DNA from: Mycteria americana
Lineage: Eukaryota; Chordata; Aves; Ciconiiformes; Ciconiidae
Reading direction: 5' to 3'
Length of the DNA: 64,000 nt
Assembly: GCF_035582795.1 (NCBI RefSeq)
Contig: NC_134372.1
Coordinates: 37,734,316-37,798,315 of the forward strand
Part shown: in pieces, positions 12,801-27,800 of the stretch
Layout: each line of letters starts with the position of its first letter
How positions within the stretch are numbered: position 1 is the stretch's first letter
Translations under genes and position numbers: made by a program
The notes under the pieces: model-generated
The model's input: only the letters and a program-made list of their open reading frames with translations
Databases searched by the model: none
What the model was told of the DNA's origin: nothing

Positions 12801-15800
12801 CATTAATTGCAAGCTAGTCTCTCAACAGGGCCTAATTTACAGGTGTTCATGATGAATCTATTTCACAGAAAACTTCAGCTAAGTTCTGTCTGAAATTCAT
12901 CTTTGGGTTCAAGTTTTTTTTCATAATGGGAAAGATAAAGCAAAAATCAAAGCCTGGTTAACCTGCTTAAACAAAAATTTGAGATAATTTGAATTTCAAG
13001 AGCTGAATTCGATTCCAATGCCAATCTACACGTATATACAACAGCAGTTTCCCTGCTATTGCATAGGGAACAGAAAAGCTTCTTGTGAATGTTTGGTAAT
13101 TTAAAATAATGTTCATTTTAATCGTATTCTTCAGTAAACGTGAAATATAAGAGCTGGCAGGGTTGGTTTTTTTTAAACTATGTTTTCTGCTTCCAATTTG
13201 TTAGAGATGTTTACAGCATCTTTAATACTATCACTCATTTCTGATTAAAAAATTAGGAACAGATACAAGACAAACAGATACAGATAAATATTCAATGACT
13301 CTGAATATTAAAACAAACAAATAAATGAAAAATACGCATCATCTCAAGAGTGAGAAACTTAATCTGTTTAGTGTTTGAAAATGCATAGAGATCCAATAAG
13401 AATTTACAAAAGAGCAGCTTTTCCAAGCCACTTCTCCTAAGCAATGTTTAGGAAAGAAAGGAAGGCACAAGATTTTGAAGCCAGAGGCTACCTTTACATA
13501 AAATAAGGACTGTCAGAATGCTTTGATGTTTTGTTCAGCTAAACCACAAGCTTAGTATCACTGAAATCTCTGCCTGGGTTTTGTTCTGAGCAACTTCTAC
13601 TTTTAAGAGTAGAGGGCTGATGGAGAAGCTGACTGGGAATTCCATTACTAAGCCTCTAATGCATATGCAACTTTATAGTACTTTTGACACTGCTTCAGAA
13701 GCTTCTGAGTGCCAACTATGGAAGAAAAATGCTTACTGATGCTTTAGAAGAAAAAAAAAAGTACAGTTTGTAGGGCATGGGACTAAGTGAAATTAAGTGA
13801 ACTCCACTTACTGACATTTATCTTGTGGTTTTTAATAATTCAGTGGTCATTTAGGATTCTGTCATCTAAGCATTTTTCTTTAACAGTTATAAACCAGGGA
13901 TGCAGACTGTTGACTCTGTCTAAGCTTAAATCGCCTAATTAAAAGGCAAGATTCCACCATGTACTCCGGATGAGGGCTGAGGACAACACTGAGTTGCCTG
14001 CTTTTTCTGCTTGATTTCCTTTGGTGGTGGAGGGGTCCTCCTGAAATATATACTCTGAAATTACTGCACCACCTTTTTCAGTACATATTGGTAAAAACAT
14101 AAGTGCAAGATCTGTCAAAAGAGGCTGTCTATATACTATCTCTATTTAGCTAGACCCACAAGTCCTACTATACATTGAAAGTATGCCTAAAACTTAAAAT
14201 TAAGAACTAAACTTAAAAGCTGCCTTTTTTTTTTTTCTGGTAGTAAGAGAGTCTCAGAGTCAAAAGATCATCCCACATTTGTCAGTCCAACTCTCAGATT
14301 TTGATTGAGCCGAAGCCAGTTACCATCCTGTAACGATCAGCTTTTCAACTAAAATATAAAAAGCAAAGTAAAAGACAAAGATAACAGAGTTTTAAGAATA
14401 CGTATTTACATTGTTTGAGAAAACTCAGGTGCTTCATCATTCACATTTGAAACATGGATCCTAACAGTTGCTGTCCCAGTCTTCGGATCTTCCCCTTTAT
14501 CTACAGCCATAATTATGAACTCATAAAGATGGTTAGGTCGCTCATAGTCCAACCGTGTTGTTGGAAAAATAGTACCATGAGAAGTAATACTGAAGTCTTG
14601 ACTCAAAGTGTAATATAGTAATTCGGCATTCTCTTTTGAATCACAGTCAGTGGCTGTCACTATTAAAAGAGAAGAGAAAGACGTTGCGTAGATCAAAGTT
14701 TGTGAATTTGAATGTTAAGTACTTTAACAAGAGAATTTGTGTGTAGTGTAGTATAAAACTGTAACAGCATTTGCCTTGGCATGTGGTGCTTGAAATAATT
14801 TATAAAACTGTGCTATCCCCTCTGCTTTTTATTGAACTAACCCTTACTTGAAAATAAGTTGTTTAAAAAAAAAAAAAAGTTAAGTCCCTGGTTGAATTCA
14901 GCCACTAGATCTTGCCTTTGCCTGCTGGATTTAAAGAGCCCTGTACTGCCAAGAACATATTCCCGCACAGAGACATATCTTCTCATGTCCACCTGACCTA
15001 CAGTGCTGACTTAAGATCACTCGGACAGACTGTGTGTGATTAAAGATGAAATATTTACATATATTATTCAACTGATGCAAGTTATGGGTTTGTCAGATCC
15101 TACTCATAACCTACATAAACCTACGCTAAAAGTGCAGTTACCAGAATAGTAACTGACAGACTACCATTAGTACAGGATAAATCACTAAGTAGAACAGTAG
15201 CAGGTTATAAAATCCTGTTTAGTAGGGAACAGCAATTTTCCTGTAGTTCAATTTCCTTTTTCCCCCTCAAGATTTATAGAAAGTTTATGTAACGGTTAAA
15301 GACTAATATAAGGCCCTTCTACAACTGCTTAGCTGACATAAATTTGTTTTATTGCTAGGACCTGCTCATTTCTTTATAAACATTTTCAATAAAAGATTTT
15401 TGCAGTTTACAAAATCAAAATTTAAGTAATTTACAGAGCATCATCATTTAAAGCTTAAGTTATTGGTTACATTAGGAAGAAGCAAAGTCTTTTTCTCAAG
15501 CATCAAAACCAAACCTCACATAAAACAGTTAAACCATGCAAGAGGCTTTTAAAGCAAAAGAGCAGTATTCTCTACAGCAAGCCCACATAGGGCTCTTAAA
15601 GACGGGCAGAGAAGGTGAGCTGACGTGCCCATAATTTCTGATCCAACATCCATCAGTCTCTTCCTTCAAAAAAAGAAATGTTGCAAGATTGCTACTATAA
15701 GCCTGCTGCTGTAATACCAACCACAACTGAAGTCCTGTTACTTCAAAATCCTACCAAGATTTGTTTCCTCTGTCTCCCGTCCCCCAAAATTGTTTGGGTT

Positions 15801-18800
15801 GTGGCAGTAGTAAATAATTATCACCCAATTCTACAAGGTGCCATTTGCCTTCAGAGAGTTGCAACTACCCATGCTGGGGTAGGTAATCTTGCCTTCTGAA
15901 CTGCATTCTAATTAGCAGGAGGGAAAAAAAAAACTCATACTGAATGTAACAAATCATTTTAAAAGTACTAACCTTGTAGAAGTGCAGTTGTCATAGTAAC
16001 TGTTTCAGGAACATCAACTTTGCTGTAAATCGACTGATGAAATTCAGGGGCACAATCATTCACATCTGTGATTACAACCAAAACCTTAATGGAGAAGAGG
16101 GGAATGTTAAATAGCAAAGTAAATCAAGGCAACAACTTTGTTGCTCTAGAAATATCGGATGGAAGAATTTCCCAAAAACATCCTTGAGGTCTTCAGAAGC
16201 ACATAGGATAAGCCATTTTTCTTAGATTGCTCTTTTCCTGCTGATAACTGTTGAAATATTAGATTCCAAAATATTAGGAACTGCCAAGTCCTAGTCCCCT
16301 GCAGCAACATTTTCCACTCACCCTTCCTCTCCATTGATTATTCCCTACTACTAATTTAAAGGAAGATGGACTGTCTGCTTTCCAAGCATCCTTTTTCCAT
16401 TATCGTACCTTCCAACACTTCTGTGATTTGTAACACTAAAAATTCTACTGCCAAGCATATTACATTTTAGCAGTATAAGTCTCCAAGACCAAGTTCTGAA
16501 TTCAATTACAGCAGCATAAATCAGACATAAATGGACTGATTATGGTAAAGCAAGTCAGAAATACAATTCTGCTTCTAACATCTTTAAAAATGTTTTCTTA
16601 TTTCTATGTCACATATGAGTCCACAATTGCATTGTTTACAATCCAAACAGTAAGGAGAGTGTTAAATTAGCCTTTATGGCGGTCCGTACTGCTGCACTTC
16701 AGACTGTCTGAAGTTGGTTGAGGTATTCTGCACTACAGTGCAACAGGTAGACGTATAATCCATCTACCCTTACATAGGTTCGTATAAACGAGGAGTTGCT
16801 CTCTCTTAACTATTGAGGTTGTATCAGTGTAAAGCAGGTACAAGTTAAACTACGTTTAGGCTAAATGTATTTGTAAAATTATCTCATAATCCTCTTTCAA
16901 GTCATATCCTACCACTCTTCATCTTGCAATACATAAAAGGGTCAATAGAAATTATCAGTCTCTGGTGTGCTACAGCTACTGTTCATTACATTGACATACT
17001 GTTTCACTGTCTCTCTGTGTCCTCACACTTGTTCCTAATAATTCTGCCTCCTATTTGCTCTATAGTGTACATCTTATTTCCTGCAGCAGGAACAAACTGT
17101 TATATTGCATGCATTTCCTAGCTCAGTGAATCCTTGAATTCAAACAACTGTAATAATTATACTCAGAAGTATTTTTGCTGTCAAACTGCTTTCTAAAACA
17201 CCATGAACCATCATCTTTTAATACCTGTGAGTTTTTATTACTTTGACTCTTTACATGTGCACTTCGTGTTCTCGATACAAAGCAAATAATTTTCTGTTCT
17301 GCCTTTCTTTTAAATTGGAATAATCTCAAATATACATCATACTTTATGAAGGTTTAGAGTAAGACAAAACTTCATGTCTGGCTTGGCCGCATCTGTTTCC
17401 ATATCTTCCCAGATAAGGCCTAGGACCTATGATGGGATGGCATATTGATCCCTCAGAAATAGCCTTTTCAGCATCTGCAAGAGTGAACTCTAAGAGTACC
17501 TAAACCAGCCCTCAACATCTACCCATACACAGAAAGACTAACATCTACCCATAGACAGAAAGACTTTTAAAATGGACAATAGAATAGACAGCATGAGCTG
17601 GGGAAATGAGAGCCCCTAGTGAATCTGTACAGAAATCTGGAAAGGCTGAAGGAAAATGGAAATACATACAGACTGCCAGAAGTGAACACCTACCTCAGCT
17701 GCACTACCGAACTGTTCCTCATCTTCCTCTGCTCTGACCAAAAGAAGATACTGGTGTTGGTCACTCTCATAATCCACGCTCCGAGTTAAACTGATATCTC
17801 CTGTTGCCCAGTCAATACTGAATAGACCACTAGGATTAGTTAGTAAACTGTAGCTCAGGGATTTCTTTTGATACGATACAGCAGTGACTGTAAGAAAGCT
17901 GCATTTAAAAAAAAAAAAACAAAACAAAACAAAACAAAACAAACAGGGCTCTTAAGCACGTAATACAACATACTGAAAAATATGACAAAAATTATACGTA
18001 TCAGAAATGATGGTGCAGTCCTGTAGGTCTGATCAGAGCAATACTCACTCGAAGTCAGTGATAGCTGTACCTAAACACCAAATTTAAACATTTTGTTATA
18101 CAGTAGTTCTATCTTCTTGAGGTTAAACAGATAAAGATAGGATTTTTTGAAGCAGAACACAGTAAGGATTAAAAACACAGGAACAGAGGATTTCATTTTT
18201 GCTGCAACTGAATTTGCCTACTCTAACTTTCTTCTACAGTAGTGATGGTTTTCAGGCAGCAAACTAAAAGATAAAGCAAGATGCAAAAGATTTTAATAAC
18301 GGCATGGTAAGTTTGCTGCTGCAGTCATACCACCTTAAAGCTTCAACAGATAACTGCAAAAGAATAAAAGCTAGTCACTAACAGCATGCACATTACAGGT
18401 CATACAGGACATATGCTTTTAGGTCTTGTCTGGCACTATCTTCTTTCCACTGAAGTCCAATGTGTCTAAAGGCTTCAAGTGGGAAAAACACTTGCAGTAT
18501 GAAGCAAAAGAAGAAATTAAAAAATAAATATTTTTAAAGGGTTTAAAACAGAATACTAATTCCTCAAGTGTTTGTTGCTTTATCGTGCGAGTTTCTTAGG
18601 AAAAAGAATTCCATCTCCCAGGAGAACCCACCAACATGTATGATCCAGTGACAACTACAATCAAAAAGACAAAACTCAGTTTGTCCAAACACCTTTTTCC
18701 CCGTTGTATTGCCATGCTGCCATTTCTCGCTTCCCTCAGGTGCACTACTGAAACAATGGAAAGGGTTGCTGTAGGTCATTATCTCACTTTAGTCTTCTTC

Positions 18801-21800
18801 TGTATTTTCCTCTGATGTGCTCTCACAGTCAGTTTCAGCTAGCGCACGACCATGTTCCTGCCAACAGGAATTATTTTGCCCTCCTCCTAACTCCCTACCC
18901 TGGTTGCATGTTCGCGCCACCTCTCCTCTCCTGTCAGTACTAAAAATCACAAGGCTGTGCTGTCAGCATGTTTAACAACCCAACTGAAAAGTTTTTTTCT
19001 TTTTTTTGGCTTTGTCTTTCACCGGATCAGCCTGCCCATGCAGCTAGCATATTAGCACTACTGGCAGACCAAAGGAAGAGAAAGATTTGGTAATGCTCCT
19101 CTGCTCAGCAGCAGTCTTAGATCAGCCTACAATTGTGAAATCCTAAACCCAGAAATCCAGTGCATGACAGCTACTCTGTTTTCCTGTGTATTTGTGTAAT
19201 TGGTCCAATTTAAATATCAGAACTTTACGATTCTACACGGATTTTTTTCATGACTATTTTTGGTCAACACACAACAGGAAACCACTTTCACTAGGTGCAC
19301 TGTGTATACTCAAACCTCTTCTGACATAATAATAACCGCATTAAATACTTCATTCCTTTTGTATATTACCAAGTAATTTGACAAACTGACTAATCTACTA
19401 TTGTCTTAGGTGTGCAAACCTATTTTTAAATAGTGATAAAAAATAGTTATAAAGAATTTCATTATTTTTAATCCTAAACATTATTGAACCCAAGATGGCA
19501 GGTACCTGTTAGGTACTGCAGCATTTTGTAGTTCTTGCATTTCTTTTATGTCTGTGCTATTTAAGTTTACTGCAGTTTTAAAGAAAAACCTTGTTATCTA
19601 CTATTAACAGTTCCTAACTTTTTTTTTATCTTAACACACCTTGGTCATTTAGACACTGTAAAACTGAATGTTGTAGACTGAACAGTAAAATACAACACTA
19701 CAGATAATATATTAACAGTTCAATGGCCACACAAGGAAGACGTTTACTGGAAAAAAAGTATTCTCGATTCAGCTGGAAGAGGAAGTGTTTGCCCTAGAAA
19801 CAAAACAGTATGGGACAGAGAGAACTGAGTATTCAGGTGGACCTATGTTACTAACATTTTCTGTGATATTTAGATCCACATGGTTAGACAAAGGATGGAA
19901 AATAAAATGACAAGTTTTGTGGCATCTTCATTTTTGCTCAGTTTGTCACTGTGACTGATGAAGACAGGAAAGACAGTCTTTTGTTTTTTCTGGTTTTCAC
20001 TTGATGGAGAAGGCACTTCTCCAAATTTGACACATAAAATTAATATATTCTTTCACACCAGGATATCTTTCTTCATGATTTAACAGTTCTAATTTGTATT
20101 CTGCATTTTATTTGAAAATTAAGACACAATCAACATCTGCTAATACTTCCCATATCATTTAAACAAGCAAGAAGCCGTAATTATTCAATACCGCTTTTCT
20201 GTATAAAAGGGTAACTAAAAATACATCAATCAAACTGTATCTTGATGACTTCTATTAAGATATCTGCATTGCCACTCACAGTATCTATTTATGATTCACA
20301 AACCATACTGAGGCTTTGGGGAGATCAAACAGAAGTTAAACTAGGAACACAATCTCACCGCATTATTTCTAACTGCTACTTACGATTTTCCTTGCGGCAT
20401 ATTTTCAGGAACATAAACAAAGTATGATATGTTGGTGAACTGTGGTGGTCGAAATCCAGCAATTACAGAAACAGAAGCTGGAGACCCTCTGCTTCCAAGT
20501 TTATCTGCTGCTAGTACAGTCAGTAAATACTCCTTGTCCCTCACCAATGGCAAACCTGTCGTTTTAACCCAGCCAGTTTCCTTCTCAACTTCAAATCTGT
20601 CTTCACCACCTAAAAAGAACAGATCCACAAATTGTTGTCAGCAAGAACATTTTTACTTGATTAAAATTAAGAGGAGAATACGGTATCAATTCCTGAGTTG
20701 GTTTTGGCTTAGAATCAGCATGCACAGAAAAATTCAAAAGGTTGTTTAGAACTTAGAAATAAGTAATTACATTCATGATTACATTTTTAAGTTGCATTTT
20801 ACTTCTCTGGACAATTATCACTCTTCTTTATCCTCCAATACTTTGCCGTTGTTTGACCCTAAATATCCCTTACCAGAAAATACCCTGCTAGAGTCCTGGC
20901 CAAGAGGAACAAATTCACCTTTGGAGCGGTATTGCTACTCCCCTTCTGCTTAGACAGTTTTGAACTATTACTGAAGTTTCTTTTAAGAGCACCACAAAGA
21001 AAATTATTAATGAGTCTGTACTAGCTTTGCAAAGGCTAGTACAGAGGCACAACCCAGACCCTTAAAAATGTGTTAGAAATGAACCACAAGCACAACTCCA
21101 GCAAGGGAGAAGGAACATTAACCCTCTCCACCCAACAAACTGTGCTCCACATACTGCCCTACCTCAGAAACCGGCAGCCCAGCAGAGAGGTGCTGACTAC
21201 TACTGCCATTGCCACAGCCCCAAGGAGTACTGACTGCTCCAGCCCCCGTCATCCCCTGGGGGACAATCTGGGCAGGAACCCAACTTTGCAGGGAGAACAC
21301 ACTTCAAATCTGGCAAATATGTCTGTACCCTCAATAAAAGTTGATTTTTCTCACACACAGAGCTGAAGGTTTACGAACCTTTTGCAGAAGGAAGGGAAGA
21401 CCTTTCACTAATGAAACTGAGGATAAAAGACAAAAAAGTCACAATAGTGAAGCCTAATACACAGGGAATTAGAGGGTTAAAATTTACCTTCCAAGAGAAA
21501 ATATTCTACAGCTCCACAGATCCCTTCATCTGCATCCACAGCAAGCAGCTTGTACACTTCAGTACCTCCTGCAGCTTCAGGGGAAACCACAGCCAGGAAC
21601 GGGAAGGGCTCCATGGCCCATTCCGGTACGTTGTCGTTCACGTCCGTCACAGTAAGTGACAAGTGCACCAAGAACCAGTCCTTTCCTAATGGTCACAGAA
21701 AAATGAAGAAATACTTAGACAGCTACTTAATGGCACTCAGAGTAACAGAAACGTATCAATTCCTGAGTGTGTACTGTCTGCAATATTGTTGGCATATAAT

Positions 21801-24800
21801 CCAGGAAAAACTTGGGTTTTAAGGCTCTTCTGCAATCAGCAGCATCCAGACGCAATGGGGAGAAAAAATAACCAGCACAAGTACTGCTGAACTGCAAGAT
21901 CGAGGCCACCCATATTACATTCTACGAATATTTCTTTTTAGGAAAGATCACACATTCTGAAATTTTCAAAATTTAAATACATGTTTTCTGAAAAGTTTTT
22001 TTGCTGAAGAAAAAAAGTATCAATAAATATTTTGTTTATGCAATGATTACAGCAACTCTGAATTTTGAAAATTAAGTACTTGTTGCAAAAAAATTCTAAC
22101 CAATCTACCCTAACTAGTGATTTTCCTGGTTATAAAGTTCACTGAAATCCTAATATGGTTTTCACTTCTATTACAGATTCAATGCTGTTAAAAAACGAAC
22201 ACAAAACCCCAAAACCAAACTACCACAGAATGGAACTATTCAATTCTCCAAAAATCGACAACAGAAGATCCTTAAAAATTGAGGAAAAAGTATTTGTTAT
22301 ACCTCTGCTGTTATTAAATCAACCAGTGAAGACAGTAGAGCTCCTAAACAAGTAATAAATATCAGGCAGGTATTGCTGAAAAGGTGGCAGAAAGGAAAAT
22401 GTGAGACTGAAGAAACTGCTCTGACATATCCAGGAATGGAGTTAAGCATTCCTGTCAAAGGAGGAAAGAGTGGGAAAATATCCTGGGTGAAGAAAGTTTC
22501 TGAACACAAGACCAAAGGATAGGATTAAAATCTTCACATTCCAAAGAACGCGAAGTGATACAGAAGACAGAAAGACATTTTCTCCTTAATAAATTTATAT
22601 ATACTTCAAACTGAAAAAAATGCTTCCTTCAATCGCACACAGCTAGCTCACATTTTGAAGTAACTTAGCTGGGGTAACACAAGACTGTGAAAAAGTGAGT
22701 ATTTTCTTTGTAACTGATAATATTTATCAGTAACATCAGGGAGCACAGTATAAATATAACTCGGGCCTTTTGGACAGCTTGGCTCCAAGTGGACTGGCAC
22801 TGAACTTGTAAAAATTTTTGCTACAGAAGCCAACTTGAGTGTTCCTGCAGTCCGTATTTAATGCCTCTGGCTCCAGAAAAGTGGTGTATGCACACCCTGA
22901 CTCTGAAAGCAGTACAACTGCATTGACATGGCACTATGGCCCAGCTAACAAGCCTGGGGAACTGAAAGGGAATGTGTCCCAGGTAAAAACAGCTGTCTGC
23001 ATTCACAACACGATTTATCCACAAGTTTAATAATGGATGTAAAGTCAGAATTTTTAAAGTTGATGGTGTTAATACTTGATTTCAGTGTGTATTTATTATT
23101 TATACATACATGAAAACATATCTACACACGCACGCATTTATTTTCAAAATAGCTTTACAGGAACTGAAACAACATACAAAGAGGAACATCTAAAATTATC
23201 AGTTTTAATTTAAATCTAATTAATAATACAAAGGACTTAGTATTTAAGACTCTAAATATAAAGTGTTGCCAAAATGTCTAATCTTGTAAATAGTGTTATC
23301 TTGCTAATGAGGAATATTCTCCCAGGAAGGTGTGCCACTTAGGCTGAACAGCTGTACTCTCTCTCCCTCTCCACTTCCTTAATTGCAGCATTATATCCCT
23401 CTCCAAAACCCAACCATATTCCAACTAAAATACCTTACTTGTGTCTGATGTATGCATTTACTGATGTTATCTCTTCACTCCCACAGCAGTACTAATATAC
23501 CTTTCACATCAATCTCTTGCAAGCTTCAGCTTTTCATAATGAGGAACCTGTCTGATGGCAAGTGGCATATTTAGTACACCGTATCATAATCTGCAATCTA
23601 TAAACAACCAGTAAGTAGATTGTCGTAAAGAAAACTCCTTGGTGCTGTGATTAACAAAGTCAAATGTAAGTTTCTTAGTGTAGATTCCTGAGACTTAATC
23701 CATCATGACCTTTGAGTACTTTCTGTTCTTATCCAGAAAATTCTCTTAATAGAAAAATCAGCATTCACCCAAGATAATCACAGTTCTTCTTCGTTAAACT
23801 TCATAAGCCTATATTAATGCATCTGAATTTTAGAAGTGTAACTGTGTACATCCCTTTTTTTTCTTTCTCTAAAGACCAACAGAAACTGTATTGACAGTAA
23901 CTTGTTAAATCCAAATGAATTTCTTTGTAGTTATATCCTGTACTCAGAATCTAATGTTCCAGGGAATATAATGCTAGCTTAAGATAGTACATATGAAAAA
24001 ACAGTGGCTACAGCGAAACCAAACTTCTAATTTATCAAACAGTAAATCACAGAAGTGATCAGTTTCCTGAAAAAGAACCTTAAACATGCTTTGCACCATC
24101 TTAGAACACGGATACATACAACATGCATTTTTATATTTTCATGGAAAAATTCTCAGTTACCATGTACATCCAAGTCTTACAAAGTCTTCTCGATGCTAAC
24201 TGAGACGAATTGTGTGTGTTGTGTATTGCACTTCTGCAGTCAGAAGTGTTGGGAGGCCTGGTGTAAGGATGCTCAATTCGGCTTCTCTAGCTGAATGTTC
24301 TTTATAACGCTGCATGTGAAGCCAAAGTTTCCAAAGATAAACTCGAATTGCTTCATTACAAAAAAAGACTGACACTGAGGTGAGACTACCATAGCCCACA
24401 CTGCTATTGCACTGTCCCTGTAGTCACCCAGGTATAATTCAGACTGTGAAAGCAGCTGCATGCTTTCTCTTCTGCTTGCACATGCTGTCAAACTGCACAG
24501 CACAAAAGAAGACAGAAGGAGCATCAAAAAATATGAAAAAATCATGATATAAAAAGTAGCAGCATGGATATTATTTCCCACTACCATACTAAATAGAACC
24601 AGATGCGTTTCAGAGAGATGTGTATCGTGTCAGAATGTGCGTTCCAAAAGTCCCAGGGCAGCCAGTCTGAAACACCTGAAGACAACTGGAGAGGAGGGAA
24701 CTTGTTAGATGCTGATCTGAGTCTGAGGTTCAAATACACCACAGCGACCCACGACAGCGTGAGTTCTAAATGAGAAGTGCCAAATGAGATCAGTGTCTCC

Positions 24801-27800
24801 TTGAACGCTCCAAAGATTTTAATTAAAAAGTTGTCCAAAAAGAGTAAGTGCAAAAGGGAGAAGTTAGTGTCAAAATTGCCTGCCTCTTCTCAAAAGAACA
24901 GGTCTTGTGGAAGCTGTCACAAGTTTGTAAATACCTACTATTAGCTTAGTTTGCCCAGGCATACTGCAGGCTTAAAATAGCAAGCACTAAACTAGAAGCC
25001 GAGTTAAGAACCTTTGAAAATCTGCCTTTATAATAGCAAGATCTATTGAGGATTTGAGTGCCACTTTGGTAACCCTGCCAGGAGTAGAAAGGTTACTACA
25101 AAGATTTTAGTACAAAGGATAGACAAAGATTTTCGTCTCTCTGAAGTCTGGAAATCAATATCCTAATCAACCCGTGAACTCATTCTGTTTCAAGTTCTGC
25201 TAACATTCTTAACATGCATGTATTCCTCTAGCCAAAAATAAGTCAGAATTGAAGAACAACTGATTTTTATTGAACAGGAAGTAATAAACCTGGATACAAA
25301 TTCCACTCTTGCCACTTACTGACTGTCAGTTCACTGAACATTAATGTGCTGGTACTTCGTACATAATTGTAACTGAGAAATACCTCTTTAAGGAAACTGA
25401 AAAACTGCACCAGGACTGAGATTAATCCTAACATGCCCTAGCAAACTTTATTAATCAAAACTAAAAGGACTTGGACATGTTCCTCCAGGTACTTGTGTTT
25501 TAATAGTTAAGAGACCTTAATGTCATTTGACGTCTTGGCAAGATCAAAGCTTTCAGCAATATGTTGGTTACCTCTGAAATATCTGAATACTCTTAAGAAT
25601 TTTGTTAGGATAGTCAGCAGGAACTGCAATGCACATAATTGAAGAGACAGGCATATGTGTCTCTCTTGACCGGTATACATAACCACTGCATATGACCTTA
25701 CAGATCTTATTGGTATGTTATCTTCTTCCATCAGCCATAGGCAATCTGATTCACAAGCAAAAATACTAAATAAATCATCACGATTTCACTTTCAGATAAA
25801 GGCAGTCTGGAGGAAAATGACTGTAAGAAAGTTTTCCCTTGACTGCGTACCATATATCAAAGCAAACACTATAACAGAAACACCGAACAGGACTATACTT
25901 CTCTGCACAGAGACCTACAAATGTGACCTGACAACTTGTAGAAACAACATCAGGGCGTCCAATGAAGCATGATCGGACAAGGACTTGCTAGAGGACGACA
26001 AGTGTGATGAAGAGACTGACATGGACAATAATGTGTAATATATGTAAGTCTAACAGGACAACACATTAAGAATTTCAAAGTATATGTTCATGAACGTGAT
26101 TTTTTAAAGCATAACTCCACATTCCAATGAGCGCAGCAAATATTTTAAAGTTTTTAATTTGTTTTAATTATCATTACATATGCATTGCAAAATGCAGTCT
26201 CTTATATTTTGTAACTGACATAGCTGCTTTCCTACAGAATAGTTGTCTTCCTACGGAATGAAGCTTAAACCGGACCTTTAACTAATTTTTAATAAGGTAT
26301 ATAAAATTCATTTTCTCCCCTATTTATGAAAATTGTTTGTGCTTCAAGACAGTGGAAAGAAGGGAATTTTAGAAACATAGATGTCTCAATGCCTCCTTCC
26401 ATCAAAACACCCCCACATATGTATCTTGCAGATATATTAATTATACATGTACATAAGTATATTAATAGTAGTAGTACATTATTATGTATCTGCATTCATA
26501 TATTATGGTTAATAGTAGTTTATTAGTAGTATATAAGTAGTACATGTGCAGTAATATAGCTACGTTATGGGACAAATAATATGCTACAATTCCACTCAAA
26601 ATCTTAGCAGAAACAGCTTAAAACTGTTAAGCCTCTGTGGATTTGGGTTAAGTCCTACAAACACACAGACAGGTTCTACTTAAATTATCTATTCCAAATA
26701 CCAGGCCTCAACAACAAGTGGAGATACCTGCAACTATATTCAGCAGTGTAAGTCAATCCTCTGCTGAGATCCTAAGTCAGGAATCTGATGCAGGCTTAAT
26801 TATTGCTAGAAGAATTTTCAAACTGCTTTGTAACACACTACCAATAAGAATTTCCTCAATATTAAGCACTAGATACTTGACTTTCAAGCCAGGCACACTG
26901 TAGATATCTTACACAATGTCATCCATTCAAAAAAATCCTACTGAACGAATAGTTCTGCTAATTACATTGTTGGCCCACCTGCAGATTTTGCATTTGACAG
27001 ATTTTCTTCCCTAGCTTCAGTCAACAGAAAAATGTAAATTGCTTTCTCACAAGTACTGAGCAACAAGACATAAAACTCAAGATGGCTCTTGCTGCACATA
27101 AACATGACAGTAACATAACAGTGGAACATCTTACATTAAAAATTAGTATTTTTAAAAGTCATATAGAAAATAATACTTCATATTCAAAAGGGTAAAATCA
27201 TCTTTTTATTTGATCAGAAAGTATTTTTTCCTATTTTTTATTTTTCCCTTTTTTTTTTCACTACAGAAACTAATGAAAATGGATTCTATGAGCAGATTCC
27301 TTTTCCCACATATTTGCAAACACCACTTATTTGCCCTTTGCAATATCAAAACTAAGCCCTCTCTACAGCTCTCTCTTCGATTTATATAAAAAATTAAAAC
27401 TAAAATTATAAAATCTAGTCCGGAGGTTTTTTCTACTTTAGCTGCTTAATTCCCTATTAGAGTCAATTCGTGTACCATCAAAAATCCTTCTTAGGGCAGC
27501 TCATCCAGAAGTCTGCTTTTTCTCTCATATTCCCTCCAGTTGGAATTACTTCCTTTTAACTTAATATTACTGACAAAAGCTGCAGCACTGAAATTCATTC
27601 CCTATCACCAAAATCAATCTTCATAATCCACTGCTGAAACCCCATCACAGGTATCTATCTATAATTACTTATTTTTCATGCCTATCTGTGGTTGAAAACT
27701 GATAAACAGAAGGGTTTATTATACTGCCTTACTCTGAATTCAAACTACATTAGGTAACATAATACACTAGCTGGCCCAAGTTTCTGTGCACAGGAAATAT

